41,708 nt of DNA from Verrucomicrobiia bacterium (GTDB lineage Bacteria > Verrucomicrobiota > Verrucomicrobiia > Verrucomicrobiales > DEV007), in the NCBI GenBank assembly GCA_020439945.1, contig JAGRPB010000024.1, positions 1 through 41,708 on the forward strand. The letters run 5' to 3'. Positions within the stretch are counted from its first letter, which is position 1. Every line of letters begins with the position of its first letter. A program made the translations under genes and the position numbers. This document shows, piece by piece, positions 23,920-32,675 of the stretch. The notes beneath the pieces were generated by a model. The model was not told the origin of the DNA, made no database searches, and saw only the letters and a list, made by a program, of their open reading frames with translations.

Positions 23920-25287
23920 TCACCGCCAGGGACGCACTTCCTGTTCCCATTTCAGCAGCTCCCGCTGGATTTTCCCATATTCCTCGGGCCGCTCTCCCGC
24001 GACAGTATTGGTTTCTGTCGGATCGTCGGACAGATCGAACAACCATTCTTCCACGGCGTCACCCTTCTGATTGCGCACCAGTTTCAGGTTCCCATCCCGT
24101 GCGCCCCACCAAGTCTCGTCGCCGCGGCGATAGCGCCAGAAAAGGGTGCGCGGGATCTCCGGTTTGCCATCGATGACGTGGCTCAGAATGTCGATGCCAT
24201 CGAGCGGCTTTTCGTCGGGAGGCTTCACTCCGGCGATGTGAAGAAAACTCGCTGTCAGATCCATCAATGTGCCGACTTGGTGGGAGACGCTGCCGGGTTC
24301 GATCACGCCCGGCCAGTGGACCAAGCAGGGAACTCGCAGCCCTCCATCGAAGGTGGTGCTCTTGTAGTCGCGGTACGGCGTATTTAGTCCCGGAGGCATC
24401 GCGCCATGGTCGCTGGTGAAAATCACGATCGTATTCTTCGCCTGCCCGTTTTTCTCCAGTGTCTCCATCACCTGGCCGACCCCGGCATCGAGCGATTCCA
24501 GCATGGCGACATAGCTAAGTCGCGTGCCGTCCATCCAGTTGTCGGAGGTGCGTTTCGGTTCGCGATCCTGCGGTCCTTGAAACGGAAAATGCGGTGCGCT
24601 GTGCGGCAGGTAGAGAAAGAATGGCGTGTCCGGTTCGGCGGCGCGTTGGTTGAGAAAATTGACCGCGTCTTCGGTGATCAGATCGGTCATGTAGCCTTCG
24701 CGCTTGATCGGCTCGCGGCCTTTCACGTAGACCTCGAGGTCCGAGGTTTCGTAGTGATCGAAGTATTCCACGTTGCCGCCGAGAAAACCGGTGAAGACGT
24801 CGAATCCCTGTTCCAGCGGGTTGAACTTCGGTTCATAACCGAGGTGCCATTTCCCGAAGATGCCGTTGAAGTAGCCCGCCGATTTCAGCGCCGGAGCCAG
24901 CACGGCATAGTCCGCCGGAAGACCGAGTTCGCCCTTTGCCGCCAGCGCGATGGCTTCGTCATAGCGGCCGACATTGCCCGTGCCGATGGCGCATTCCATC
25001 CCGCCCGCGCGTTGCGGATAGCGCCCGGTGAGGATCGCCGTGCGGGAGGGGGTGCACTGGCAGCTCATGGCATAGAAGTTCGTGAACTTCAGTCCTTCGG
25101 CCGCGAGCCGGTCGATGTTTGGCGTCTTCGCATCGGGCGCGCCGTAGCAGGCGGTGTCCGCGTAGCCGAGATCGTCGGCCATGATGAAAACGATGTTCGG
25201 TTTGGGTGCCTCGTCGGCCGAAGCGGAAACGAAGAAAGAGGCGAACGTGGCAAGACTCAGGCAGACCAGGAGGCGGCGGAAAATCAT
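23920..25287 (-). CDS. Secreted sulfatase 1 (Cys-type, arylsulfatase-like)
   Basis: A 455-residue sulfatase with a signal peptide (MIFRRLLVCLSLATFASFFVSASA). The metal-binding opening [20 protein letters not shown] lies near residues 30-49. The formylglycine site is SCQCTPSRTAILTGRY, with Cys78 in C-x-P-S-R, ready for conversion by a formylglycine-generating enzyme or an anaerobic sulfatase-maturing enzyme. Neither maturase is in this window. The later GKWHLGYEPKF and SDHGAMPPGL motifs complete the active site. Such enzymes remove sulfate from polysaccharides such as fucoidan or ulvan; the exact substrate is not predictable by eye. A promoter with the -10 only 6 nt before the ATG suggests a leaderless message. 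Confidence 0.94.
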   Translation of the reverse strand: MIFRRLLVCLSLATFASFFVSASADEAPKPNIVFIMADDLGYADTACYGAPDAKTPNIDRLAAEGLKFTNFYAMSCQCTPSRTAILTGRYPQRAGGMECAIGTGNVGRYDEAIALAAKGELGLPADYAVLAPALKSAGYFNGIFGKWHLGYEPKFNPLEQGFDVFTGFLGGNVEYFDHYETSDLEVYVKGREPIKREGYMTDLITEDAVNFLNQRAAEPDTPFFLYLPHSAPHFPFQGPQDREPKRTSDNWMDGTRLSYVAMLESLDAGVGQVMETLEKNGQAKNTIVIFTSDHGAMPPGLNTPYRDYKSTTFDGGLRVPCLVHWPGVIEPGSVSHQVGTLMDLTASFLHIAGVKPPDEKPLDGIDILSHVIDGKPEIPRTLFWRYRRGDETWWGARDGNLKLVRNQKGDAVEEWLFDLSDDPTETNTVAGERPEEYGKIQRELLKWEQEVRPWR

Positions 25288-25293
25288 GCCGCG

Positions 25294-25322
25294 ATCCTAC
25301 GGGGAACCCGCCTCGCATTCAA
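25294..25322 (-). promoter_or_regulatory. Probable leaderless promoter of sulfatase 1
   Basis: On the minus strand: TTGAAT (25322-25317), a 17-bp spacer and TAGGAT (25299-25294), 6 nt before the ATG at 25287. The -35 overlaps the last codons of fcl. Confidence 0.5.
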
Positions 25323-26263
25323 TGGCGATCGGCGGCGTGTTCGCGAGCGTAGGCGGCGCAGGTTTCGGCGAGCCCGTCGCGCAGGCCGATTTTCGGCGTC
25401 CAATCGAGCGCCCGCATTTTGCCGCTGTCGAGCGCCTTGCGCGGCGTGCCATCGGGCTTGGAGGGATCGGTGCGGATTTCTCCCTCAAATCCCGTGGCCT
25501 CGGCAATCAGTGCGGCCAGTTCGCTGATCGTCACTTCCCCGCCGCTGCCGGCATTGACCCAATCGGGCGGATTCTCGACCTCGATCAGACGCAGGCAGGC
25601 GGCCGCGAGATCTTCGACATGGAGAAATTCCCGCAGCGGCGTGCCCGTGCCCCAGATCACGACTTCCGAATCGCCGCGTTGTTTCGCCTCGTGGAAACGC
25701 CGAATCAGCCCCGGAATGACGTGCGAACGCTCGGGATGATAGTTGTCGCCTGGTCCGTAAAGATTGGTGGGCATGACCGAGTGAAAACAGACGCCGTGCT
25801 GCCGACGGTAAAACTGGCACAGCTTGAGTCCCGCGATCTTGGCGATGGCGTAAGCCTCGTTGGTCGGTTCGAGTGGTCCGGTGAGCAGAGCGTCCTCGGA
25901 GATCGGTTGCGGCGCCTCGCGTGGATAGATGCAGGAGCTGCCGAGAAAGAGGAGTCGTTTCACCCCGGCCTCAAAAGCACCGTGAATGACGTTCGAGGCG
26001 ATGGCGAGATTTTCGTGAAGAAACTCCGCCGGAAATGAGCGATTCGCTTCGATGCCACCGACCCGCGCCGCCGCCACGATGATTTCGTCGGGTTTTTCGG
26101 TCATCAGAAAATCTCGCGTCGCTTTTTGGTCGGTCAGGTCCAGCGCCGATCGATCGATCGCCAGGATGTCCCGTTCGCCCTTCGCGGTGAGCGCCCGCAC
26201 CAAGGCGCTGCCGACCATGCCGCGATGACCGGCGACGTAGATCTTTCGGCTCGCGGGCGTCAT
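25319..26263 (-). CDS. fcl: GDP-L-fucose synthase
   Basis: A 314-residue short-chain dehydrogenase/reductase that converts GDP-4-keto-6-deoxymannose to GDP-L-fucose by epimerisation and NADPH reduction, the second step after Gmd. The dinucleotide loop is [10 protein letters not shown] (Gly12, Gly15 and Gly18). The catalytic Tyr138 and Lys142 lie in YAIAK, and the family's SSCIYP (109-114) with the [13 protein letters not shown]-terminal part are present. Translation is coupled to gmd: the ATG at 26263 overlaps its stop as ATGA, which also fixes the start against the longer open frame running upstream to 26581. The pair is a two-gene operon. Confidence 0.95.
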   Translation of the reverse strand: MTPASRKIYVAGHRGMVGSALVRALTAKGERDILAIDRSALDLTDQKATRDFLMTEKPDEIIVAAARVGGIEANRSFPAEFLHENLAIASNVIHGAFEAGVKRLLFLGSSCIYPREAPQPISEDALLTGPLEPTNEAYAIAKIAGLKLCQFYRRQHGVCFHSVMPTNLYGPGDNYHPERSHVIPGLIRRFHEAKQRGDSEVVIWGTGTPLREFLHVEDLAAACLRLIEVENPPDWVNAGSGGEVTISELAALIAEATGFEGEIRTDPSKPDGTPRKALDSGKMRALDWTPKIGLRDGLAETCAAYAREHAADRH

Positions 26264-27288
26264 GCTCCGAAATCGTTGAGTGGCGCCCCGCCGAAATCCT
26301 TTTCCCGTCGCGCCAGTTCGAGATCGGCATCGACCATCAGGTTCACCAGATCGGCGAACTTCGTTCGCGGTACCCAGCCGAGCTTTTCCCGCGCCTTCGA
26401 GGCATCGCCGACCAGCAGATCGACCTCCAACGGCCGATGATAGCGTGGATCGATCTCGACGTATTCCTGCCAGTTCAGATCGAGCCGCGAAAATGCCGCC
26501 TCGCAGAATTCCCGGACGCTGCGGGTTTCTCCGGTGGCGATGACGTAGTCGTCCGGTTCGTCCTGTTGCAGCATCAGCCACATCGCTTCGACGAATTCCT
26601 TGGCGTAGCCCCAGTCGCGGCGAGCATCCAGGTTGCCCAGGTAGAGTTTTTCCTGCAGACCCAGCGAGATCCGCGTCGCGGCTCGGGTGATCTTGCGGGT
26701 GACGAAGGTCTCGCCCCGGCGAGGCGATTCATGATTGAAAAGGATGCCATTACTGGCGTGGAGATCGTAAGCCTCGCGGTAGTTTGCCGCCGACCAGTAG
26801 GCGAACACCTTCGCGCCACCATACGGCGAACGCGGGCGAAAGGGCGTCAGCTCCGTCTGGGGCGTTTCCGCGACGTTACCGAACATCTCCGACGACGAAG
26901 CCTGATAGAAGCGGACCTCATCCGTGAGACCCGTGTGCCGGATCGCCTCCAGTAATCTCAACGTTCCCAGCGCACCGATGTCTCCCGTGGTCACGGGAAT
27001 GTCGAACGACACCCGCACATGGCTCTGGGCCGCGAGGTGGTAGATCTCCGCCGGCCGGATCTCCGCCAGCAGGCCTGCCAGCGCGAGCGCGTCGGTGAGA
27101 TCGCCATGATGGAGAAACAATCGGTTCCCCGGCAAATGCGGGTCCCGATAGAGATGATCGATCCGGCTGGTGTTGAAAGTCGAGGCGCGCCGGATCAGTC
27201 CGTGCACCTCGTAGCCTTTCTCGAGGAGCAGTTCGGCGAGGTAGGAACCATCCTGCCCCGTGATGCCGGTGATCAGCGCGCGTTTCAT
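26260..27288 (-). CDS. gmd: GDP-mannose 4,6-dehydratase
   Basis: A 342-residue SDR-type enzyme that removes water from GDP-D-mannose, giving GDP-4-keto-6-deoxymannose, the common precursor of fucose and related 6-deoxy sugars. The cofactor loop is [16 protein letters not shown] (Gly8, Gly11 and Gly14). The signature SSSEMFGNV (131-139) precedes the catalytic Tyr156 and Lys160 in YGGAK, and RIDHLYRDP and [16 protein letters not shown] are typical. I took the ATG at 27288 because the SDR fold starts there and a promoter precedes it; the open frame upstream to 27498 is antisense to the second sulfatase gene. The product probably feeds surface-polysaccharide fucose. Confidence 0.96.
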   Translation of the reverse strand: MKRALITGITGQDGSYLAELLLEKGYEVHGLIRRASTFNTSRIDHLYRDPHLPGNRLFLHHGDLTDALALAGLLAEIRPAEIYHLAAQSHVRVSFDIPVTTGDIGALGTLRLLEAIRHTGLTDEVRFYQASSSEMFGNVAETPQTELTPFRPRSPYGGAKVFAYWSAANYREAYDLHASNGILFNHESPRRGETFVTRKITRAATRISLGLQEKLYLGNLDARRDWGYAKEFVEAMWLMLQQDEPDDYVIATGETRSVREFCEAAFSRLDLNWQEYVEIDPRYHRPLEVDLLVGDASKAREKLGWVPRTKFADLVNLMVDADLELARREKDFGGAPLNDFGA

Positions 27289-27311
27289 CAAATAATTTTC
27301 AGCGAAGAGCG

Positions 27312-27340
27312 ACGATACGGCCCCGCCCGGTTCCAGACAA
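27312..27340 (-). promoter_or_regulatory. Promoter of gmd-fcl
   Basis: On the minus strand: TTGTCT (27340-27335), a 17-bp spacer and TATCGT (27317-27312). The -10 ends 23 nt before the gmd ATG, so the leader is about 16 nt. TATCGT also occurs before trkA. Confidence 0.55.
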
Positions 27341-27371
27341 GCCGGGGCGCGTCTTTTCCCGGCGAGTCGAG

Positions 27372-27400
27372 TTGACGCCCAATCGCTGGTGAGAGAGGCT
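27372..27400 (+). promoter_or_regulatory. Possible leaderless promoter of sulfatase 2
   Basis: TTGACG (27372-27377), a 17-bp spacer and GAGGCT (27395-27400), 7 nt before the ATG at 27408. The -10 is weak, but the geometry equals that of the PLA2-like lipoprotein gene. Confidence 0.35.
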
Positions 27401-27407
27401 GGCGCCC

Positions 27408-28754
27408 ATGAAACCCTCCCTTTTCTGCCCGCTGGCGGCGCTGCTGTTCTTTTCGTTCGCGGCGAACGCCGATGACGAGAAAAAAACGCCGCCGCCAAAC
27501 TTCGTCATCATCATGGCCGACGATCTCGGCTATGGAGACATCGGGTGCTACGGCAGCGATTCCATCCCAACGCCGAATCTCGATGCGTTGGCGAAAGGCG
27601 GCATGAGATTCACCGATTACCATTCCAACGGCGCGGTTTGTTCGCCGACGCGGGCCGCGCTGGTGACGGGTCGCTACCAGCAGCGTTCGGGGATCGGGGG
27701 TGTTGTCACGGCGGCGAATCACCGCGATACCGGGCTGGCCATTGAAGAGACGACCTTCGCCGATGTCCTGGGTGAGAATGGCTACGCCACGGCCATCTTC
27801 GGAAAATGGCATCTCGGTTACGATCCGAAATTCAATCCCTCCCACAACGGCTTTGGCGAGTTCATCGGTTATGTCAGTGGTAACGTCGATTTCTTTTCCC
27901 ACGTCGATCAGGCCGGCTACGAGGACTGGTGGCGGCAGGCCGAACTGACGCCCGAGGAGGGCTACACGACGCACCTGGTCACCAGGCACGGCCTCCGTTT
28001 CATCGAGGAAAACAAGGACCGTCCCTTCTGTCTCTACCTGCCGCACGAAGCCCCGCACTATCCCTATCAGGGACCGAACGATTCGCCGATTCGCGAAATC
28101 GGACACGCCGGTGCAGTGCACGGTGAGCGCGAGGACATCGCCGCCGCCTATCGCGAGATGGTCGTGGAAATGGACAAGGGCGTCGGCGAAATCGTGGCCG
28201 CGCTCGAAAAGCACGGGTTGCGCGAAAACACGCTCGTCTTTTTCTGCTCCGACAACGGCGCCAATCAGAATGGGAACAACGGTGGGCTCCGCGGTTTCAA
28301 AGGACAAATCTGGGAGGGCGGTCATCGCGTTCCCGCCATCGCCAATTGGCCTGGCAGGATCGCGCCCGGCTCGACCACCGATGTCACCGCCCTGAGCATG
28401 GACCTGTTTCCCACGATGCTCGACGCCGCTGGCATCGATGCCGATCCGAAACTCGCGCTCGATGGGGTCAGCCTGATGCCGGCTCTGACTCAACAGGGTC
28501 AGGTCGCGGACCGTACCCTGTTCTGGGATGTCGGTCGCGGCGTGGCGGCACGGAAGGGTGATTGGAAATACGTGGTCGAAATGCCGAAGGGGAAGAAGGG
28601 CAAGCCGACTCCGGAATCGACCGAAGGCCTCTACGATCTGTCGAAGGATCTCAGTGAGGAATCTCCGGTTGAGAATGCCGACATGGCTGCCGAATTGAAA
28701 GCCGCTTTGGAAAAGTGGCAGGCGAGTTGGGCGGAGGTGAAGCAGCGGTCATGA
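27408..28754 (+). CDS. Secreted sulfatase 2 (Cys-type)
   Basis: A 448-residue sulfatase with a signal peptide ([21 protein letters not shown]). The active-site opening is [20 protein letters not shown], and the formylglycine site is [16 protein letters not shown] with Cys78 in C-x-P-T-R. Thr replaces the usual Ser of C-x-P-S-R, a variant often seen in sulfatase-rich Planctomycetes and Verrucomicrobia. [11 protein letters not shown] and [20 protein letters not shown] follow. The C-terminus ends in a helical [12 protein letters not shown]. It probably acts in the periplasm or outside on sulfated glycans. It is divergent from gmd-fcl, sharing a 119-bp gap; the two sulfatases thus flank the fucose operon. 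A family C repeat follows its stop codon. Confidence 0.94.
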   Translation: MKPSLFCPLAALLFFSFAANADDEKKTPPPNFVIIMADDLGYGDIGCYGSDSIPTPNLDALAKGGMRFTDYHSNGAVCSPTRAALVTGRYQQRSGIGGVVTAANHRDTGLAIEETTFADVLGENGYATAIFGKWHLGYDPKFNPSHNGFGEFIGYVSGNVDFFSHVDQAGYEDWWRQAELTPEEGYTTHLVTRHGLRFIEENKDRPFCLYLPHEAPHYPYQGPNDSPIREIGHAGAVHGEREDIAAAYREMVVEMDKGVGEIVAALEKHGLRENTLVFFCSDNGANQNGNNGGLRGFKGQIWEGGHRVPAIANWPGRIAPGSTTDVTALSMDLFPTMLDAAGIDADPKLALDGVSLMPALTQQGQVADRTLFWDVGRGVAARKGDWKYVVEMPKGKKGKPTPESTEGLYDLSKDLSEESPVENADMAAELKAALEKWQASWAEVKQRS

Positions 28755-28790
28755 GTCCGAGGTTCATGTCTTGCCACCAAAAGGTCATTA

Positions 28791-28866
28791 CACGATCGAC
28801 GATCGCGCCTGCAGACAAAGCAAGTCTCGGAGGGAACAGATGTAGGCGCGGTCGTCGACCGCGCTT
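28791..28866. repeat. Paired inverted repeat, family C, copy 2
   Basis: ACACGATCGACGATCGCGCC then TGCAGAC (28791-28817) faces CAGATGTAGGCGCGGTCGTC then GACCGCGCT (28838-28866). It is the same family as 19011-19088, here between sulfatase 2 and maf. Confidence 0.6.
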
Positions 28867-28905
28867 CGTCGCCTGACGCGGAATGATTCGACACCTTTTC
28901 GAACC

Positions 28906-29496
28906 ATGAATGATTCACCGCTCATCCTCGCCTCCGGATCGCCGCGTCGTCGCGATCTGATGGAGGAAGCGGGCTACACCTTTGAAGTGGTCAAACCGGA
29001 CGTTGAGGAAATCGACGATCCAGCCCGGTCGATCCGCGCCCTGACCCGGGAAAACGCCCGGCTCAAGGCCGAAGCGGTTGCGGCCGATTTTCCGGATCGC
29101 ATCGTCATCGCTGCCGACACGCTCGTGCTTCGCGATGACACTGCGCTGGGAAAACCGGCGGACGCCGGGGAAGCTTTCGCCATGGTCAGTTCGCTCAATG
29201 GCCGGACGCACCAGGTTTTCACGGCGGTCTGCGTGGTCGCGCAGACGCTGGGGCGCGAGGTCGAGTTCTCGGTCGTGACGGATGTGACTTTCAAGCGCCT
29301 GACGGACGACGAGCTGCGGCACTACCACACGCTCATCGAGCCAATGGACAAGGCGGGCGCCTACGCGGCGCAGGATCACGGCGAGTTCATCATCGAACGC
29401 GTGGAAGGCTCGTGGACCAATGTGGTGGGGCTGCCGATGGAGCGGCTGGAGGAGATTCTGCGCACGGAATTCGGTGTCGAGAGCGACCCGGTGTGA
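28906..29496 (+). CDS. maf: Maf-family nucleoside triphosphate pyrophosphatase
   Basis: A 196-residue house-cleaning enzyme that hydrolyses non-canonical nucleotides to monophosphates and has been linked to septum control. The N-terminal ILASGSPRRRDLMEEAGY is the Maf signature loop (S-x-S-P-R-R). The catalytic aspartate is in VIAADTLVLRDD, and the C-terminal part has LIEPMDKAGAYAAQDHG and ERVEGSWTNVVGLPMERL. The YhdE-like branch (dTTP/UTP) fits best, because the A-D-T and G-A-Y-A-x-Q-x-x-G patterns match. No Shine-Dalgarno is seen. It is not obviously in an operon with its neighbours. Confidence 0.95.
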   Translation: MNDSPLILASGSPRRRDLMEEAGYTFEVVKPDVEEIDDPARSIRALTRENARLKAEAVAADFPDRIVIAADTLVLRDDTALGKPADAGEAFAMVSSLNGRTHQVFTAVCVVAQTLGREVEFSVVTDVTFKRLTDDELRHYHTLIEPMDKAGAYAAQDHGEFIIERVEGSWTNVVGLPMERLEEILRTEFGVESDPV

Positions 29497-29499
29497 TGA

Positions 29500-29528
29500 T
29501 TGACGTGGTCAGAGTCGGGTCCTATCGT
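29500..29528 (+). promoter_or_regulatory. Promoter of trkA
   Basis: TTGACG (29500-29505), a 17-bp spacer and TATCGT (29523-29528). Transcription would start near 29535, leaving a leader of about 85 nt. An inverted pair AGTCGGG/CCCGACT (about 29513-29551) overlaps the promoter and could be an operator or the maf terminator. Confidence 0.5.
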
Positions 29529-29621
29529 TGACGCACTCAGGCCCCCGACTGATGAATCCGTTGTCCGCTTTTTCGCGGGAAAACGGCAGTATTTTTCTGA
29601 TTTCGAGCGTTAGCACCCTTC

Positions 29622-30974
29622 ATGAACATCATCATCGTCGGCGCCGGTGAAATCGGCCGTCACATGGCCCTCAGTCTTTCCCGCGAGCAGCACGCCATCG
29701 TGGTGCTGGAGCGCGACGATCGTATCGCCAGCGATCTCGATAGCCAGATCGACGCGCGCGTGATGAACGCCGACGGCGCCTCGATCAACAACCTGCTCGA
29801 GGCCGGCGTGGCCGAATGCGACCTGTTCCTGGCGCTCACCAGTGACAACAACATCAACCTGGTTTCGAGCTCGATGGCGAAGGCGCTCGGCGCGGCCCAG
29901 GTGATTTGCCGGGTGCATCCGGGGCTGCAACGCGAGGAGTTTCTTTTCGACCTGCGGTCGCACTTCGGGATCGACTACATTTTCAGTTCCGAGCGCCTCG
30001 CCGCCATTGAGCTGGCGAAGTTCGTCCGCAACCCGCACTCGATCTTTGTCGAAGAAATCGCCCGCGGTCACATCGAACTGCAGCAGGTGAAAGTGGCGCG
30101 CGAAAGCTCGCTGACCTTGAAACCGCTGAAGGAGATCGATTTTCCGCCCCGGGTGCGCATCGCGGCGATTCTGCGGGGAGAGAAATCGATCATTCCCGGC
30201 GCGGACGACATGCTGGAACCAGGCGACGTGGTCACGCTTTTCGGCGATCCCAACCGGCTTCACGAAATCGCCTGGCGGCTGCAGGAGAAGGAGGGCACCA
30301 AGGAGCCGGAAACCAACGTCGTCATTTTTGGAGGAGGGGAATATGGATTTTCACTGGCGCAGACCATGGAGAGCTGGAACAGCCGGATTCGTATCTTCGA
30401 AGCCAATCAGGAGCGCTGCGAACATCTCACCGACTCGCTGGCCAACGTTACGGTGCTCAACGCCGACGCGACTTCACTGGCTGAGTTGAAGGAGGAAAAC
30501 GTGGGCAAGGCGGACTTTTTCATCGCGGTGACCGAGGTCGATGAGGACAACGTCATGACCTGCATCCAGGCCCACAGCCTCGGGGCGAAGAATTGCCTCA
30601 CCCTGATTCACCGGGCCGACTACGCCGACGCCATGACCGGATTCGGCGAGCGGATGGGAGTCCGAGCGGCCGTCAGTCCACGCGAGGCCACGCGGCGCGA
30701 CCTGATGCGATTCGTCACTTCGGACAAGTTCCACCTGCTCCGGCGCCTCCACGCCGGCGAACTGATCGAAGCCGCTGTCACGGAAGGGGCCGCAGCCGAT
30801 GGCAAGAAGGTGAAAGAAGTGAAGTGGCCGGAGAACTGCGTGCTCATGGCGTTGCTGCATGGGCTTCGTGCCGTGGCGCCCGCCGCCGATGACGAGATCG
30901 CCGCTGGCGACCATGTCTATGCCCTCGTTGATCCCCGGGCGAAGAAAGCGTTCCTGAAACTGGTGACGAAGTGA
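29622..30974 (+). CDS. trkA: Trk potassium uptake regulatory subunit TrkA
   Basis: A 450-residue cytoplasmic protein that gates the TrkH channel in response to NAD(H)/ATP. It is the duplicated form: Rossmann RCK-N 1 begins MNIIIVGAGEIGRHMALSLS, followed by a TrkA-C domain (about 140-220). RCK-N 2 begins NVVIFGGGEYGFSLAQTM (about 232-250), followed by the second TrkA-C domain to the end. The adenosine-contacting acidic residue at the end of beta-2 is present in both halves (VVLERDD; IFEANQE). The second glycine loop reads GGGEYG, close to the canonical G-x-G-x-x-G. The gene lies 110 bp upstream of trkH in the same direction; together they form the K+ uptake system of the inner membrane. Confidence 0.96.
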   Translation: MNIIIVGAGEIGRHMALSLSREQHAIVVLERDDRIASDLDSQIDARVMNADGASINNLLEAGVAECDLFLALTSDNNINLVSSSMAKALGAAQVICRVHPGLQREEFLFDLRSHFGIDYIFSSERLAAIELAKFVRNPHSIFVEEIARGHIELQQVKVARESSLTLKPLKEIDFPPRVRIAAILRGEKSIIPGADDMLEPGDVVTLFGDPNRLHEIAWRLQEKEGTKEPETNVVIFGGGEYGFSLAQTMESWNSRIRIFEANQERCEHLTDSLANVTVLNADATSLAELKEENVGKADFFIAVTEVDEDNVMTCIQAHSLGAKNCLTLIHRADYADAMTGFGERMGVRAAVSPREATRRDLMRFVTSDKFHLLRRLHAGELIEAAVTEGAAADGKKVKEVKWPENCVLMALLHGLRAVAPAADDEIAAGDHVYALVDPRAKKAFLKLVTK

Positions 30975-31001
30975 GACAGCGGGCTTCTCGAATTATTGAA
31001 C

Positions 31002-31030
31002 CGCTGATTCGCGCTGATCTTCGCTGATTT
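31002..31030. repeat. Short tandem CGCTGAT repeat between trkA and trkH
   Basis: CGCTGATTCGCGCTGATCTT followed by CGCTGATTT has three CGCTGAT words about 10-11 bp apart. Similar tandem words are widely scattered in Verrucomicrobia and Planctomycetes genomes (established from general knowledge, not checked here). Confidence 0.4.
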
Positions 31031-31084
31031 GTTTTCAAATCGCGCCCTGAAAACTGAAAACTGGATCCTGAAAACTTTTCCCGC

Positions 31085-32563
31085 ATGAACTTCCGCCTCC
31101 TCGCCAAGATTCTCGGGGTGCTGCTCTGCCTGATCGGGCTGGGCATGGTGGCGTGCATGGGATATGCGTGGCACGAAATGCAGACGTCGCCCGAGATGGG
31201 GCGGGAGGCCCTCCGTTCGCTTGGTTGGTCGGCGGGAATCACCATCGGAATCGGGGCGCTCGGATTCATCATCGGCCGCGGCACCGGCAACGAGGTGCTG
31301 CGTCGGGAAGCGATGGTCGTGGTCGGTCTCGGCTGGATTCTCTCCGCGGCGGCGGGGTGCCTGCCCTTCGTAATCGGGAAGCCGCACCTTTCCTTTGCCG
31401 GCGCCTACTTCGAATCGATGTCCGGTTTCACCACCACCGGATCGACGGTGATCACCGATCTGGATCTTTATCCGCGCGCCGTCCTGCTCTGGCGATCGGT
31501 GACGCAGTGGCTTGGCGGGATCGGGATCGTGGTGCTGTTCGTGGCGGTGCTGTCCTTTCTCGGTGTCGGCAGCCGCTCACTGATGCAGCACGAGTCGAGC
31601 CTGAACATTTCCGACACGGCGGCCGCTCGGATTCGCGACGTGGCAAAGAAACTCCTGCTCGTCTATGTCGGCCTCACCGCGCTCTGCGCGCTCGGTTTGT
31701 GGTGGCTCGGCATGACGCCCTACGAAGCGATCAATCACGCGATGACCACGATCTCGACTGGTGGTTTCAGCACGGATAACAAGAGCATTGGTCACTGGAA
31801 CAGTCTCGCCATCGAGGTCTGGCTCACCTTGTTCATGTTGCTGGGCGGGGTGAGTTTCATGCTCTACGTCTTTATTGCGAATCGACGCTGGGGTCGGTTG
31901 AAGGCCGAGGAAGAGGCGCGCTACTACGTGCTCCTGCTGGCGGCGGCCTGCCTGGCGATCGGGTCGAATCTCTGGCTGACCGACGACAACACCGGCTTCC
32001 TGATGGGAATTCGGCGCGCCTTTTTCACCATCGTGTCGATCAGCACCACCACCGGATTCGGGACCGAGGACTACGATCAGTGGCCGACCTTTTCGCGACT
32101 GCTGCTGCTCGGACTCATGGCCGTGGGCGGATGCGCGGGCTCCACGGCGGGCGGCGTGAAGATGAACCGGGTCATTCTGTTCACGAAAATTTCCGTGCAG
32201 GAGCTGGTGAAATCGTTCCGTCCGCACCAGGTGTTCCGCCTGCGACTCAACGGCACCACGCCCGACGACAGTGTGCGTCTGCAGACCATGCTGTTTCTTT
32301 CTTTCGCGTTCGGTACAGTGGGTATGGCGGCGTTGATGGTCGCTTTGCTGGAGCCGCACCTCGACCTGACCAGCTCTTTCGCGGCGGTGTTGGCGACGCT
32401 TTTCAATATTGGCCCCGGTATGGGCATGGTGGGCCCGACGGACAATTTTGCCAGCCTGCACCCGACTTCACTCATTCTCCTGAGTCTCGTGATGGCACTC
32501 GGTCGCCTCGAGTTTTTCGCCGTCCTGGTGCTTTTCCTGCCCTCGCTCTGGCGACGCTATTGA
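31085..32563 (+). CDS. trkH: Trk potassium channel subunit TrkH
   Basis: A 492-residue inner-membrane protein with about ten membrane helices that forms the K+ pore gated by TrkA. The four pore loops with their selectivity-filter glycines are recognisable: MSGFTTTGSTVI, TTISTGGFSTDN, ISTTTGFGTEDY and FNIGPGMGMVG. GGCAGSTAGGVKMNR, a family marker for the intracellular gating loop, follows the third. The length matches the family. A stretch of tandem CGCTGAT words lies between trkA and trkH, but the shared direction and short gap suggest one operon. Confidence 0.96.
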   Translation: MNFRLLAKILGVLLCLIGLGMVACMGYAWHEMQTSPEMGREALRSLGWSAGITIGIGALGFIIGRGTGNEVLRREAMVVVGLGWILSAAAGCLPFVIGKPHLSFAGAYFESMSGFTTTGSTVITDLDLYPRAVLLWRSVTQWLGGIGIVVLFVAVLSFLGVGSRSLMQHESSLNISDTAAARIRDVAKKLLLVYVGLTALCALGLWWLGMTPYEAINHAMTTISTGGFSTDNKSIGHWNSLAIEVWLTLFMLLGGVSFMLYVFIANRRWGRLKAEEEARYYVLLLAAACLAIGSNLWLTDDNTGFLMGIRRAFFTIVSISTTTGFGTEDYDQWPTFSRLLLLGLMAVGGCAGSTAGGVKMNRVILFTKISVQELVKSFRPHQVFRLRLNGTTPDDSVRLQTMLFLSFAFGTVGMAALMVALLEPHLDLTSSFAAVLATLFNIGPGMGMVGPTDNFASLHPTSLILLSLVMALGRLEFFAVLVLFLPSLWRRY

Positions 32564-32675
32564 GAGGCAGGATTTTGACTTGTCCCGTCCCGGCGCAGGT
32601 CGCAACTTAGCGCCTCGCGGGTCAGAAGGCCCGCTGGACTCGTCCGATCTTCAGCCCCGCGGACGATATCGTTTC

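Noticed and set aside
29513..29551. Potassium-sensing or c-di-AMP riboswitch before trkA
   Set aside because: Only a short inverted pair is present; the leader of about 85 nt lacks the size and conserved core of the ydaO or ykkC-type riboswitches.
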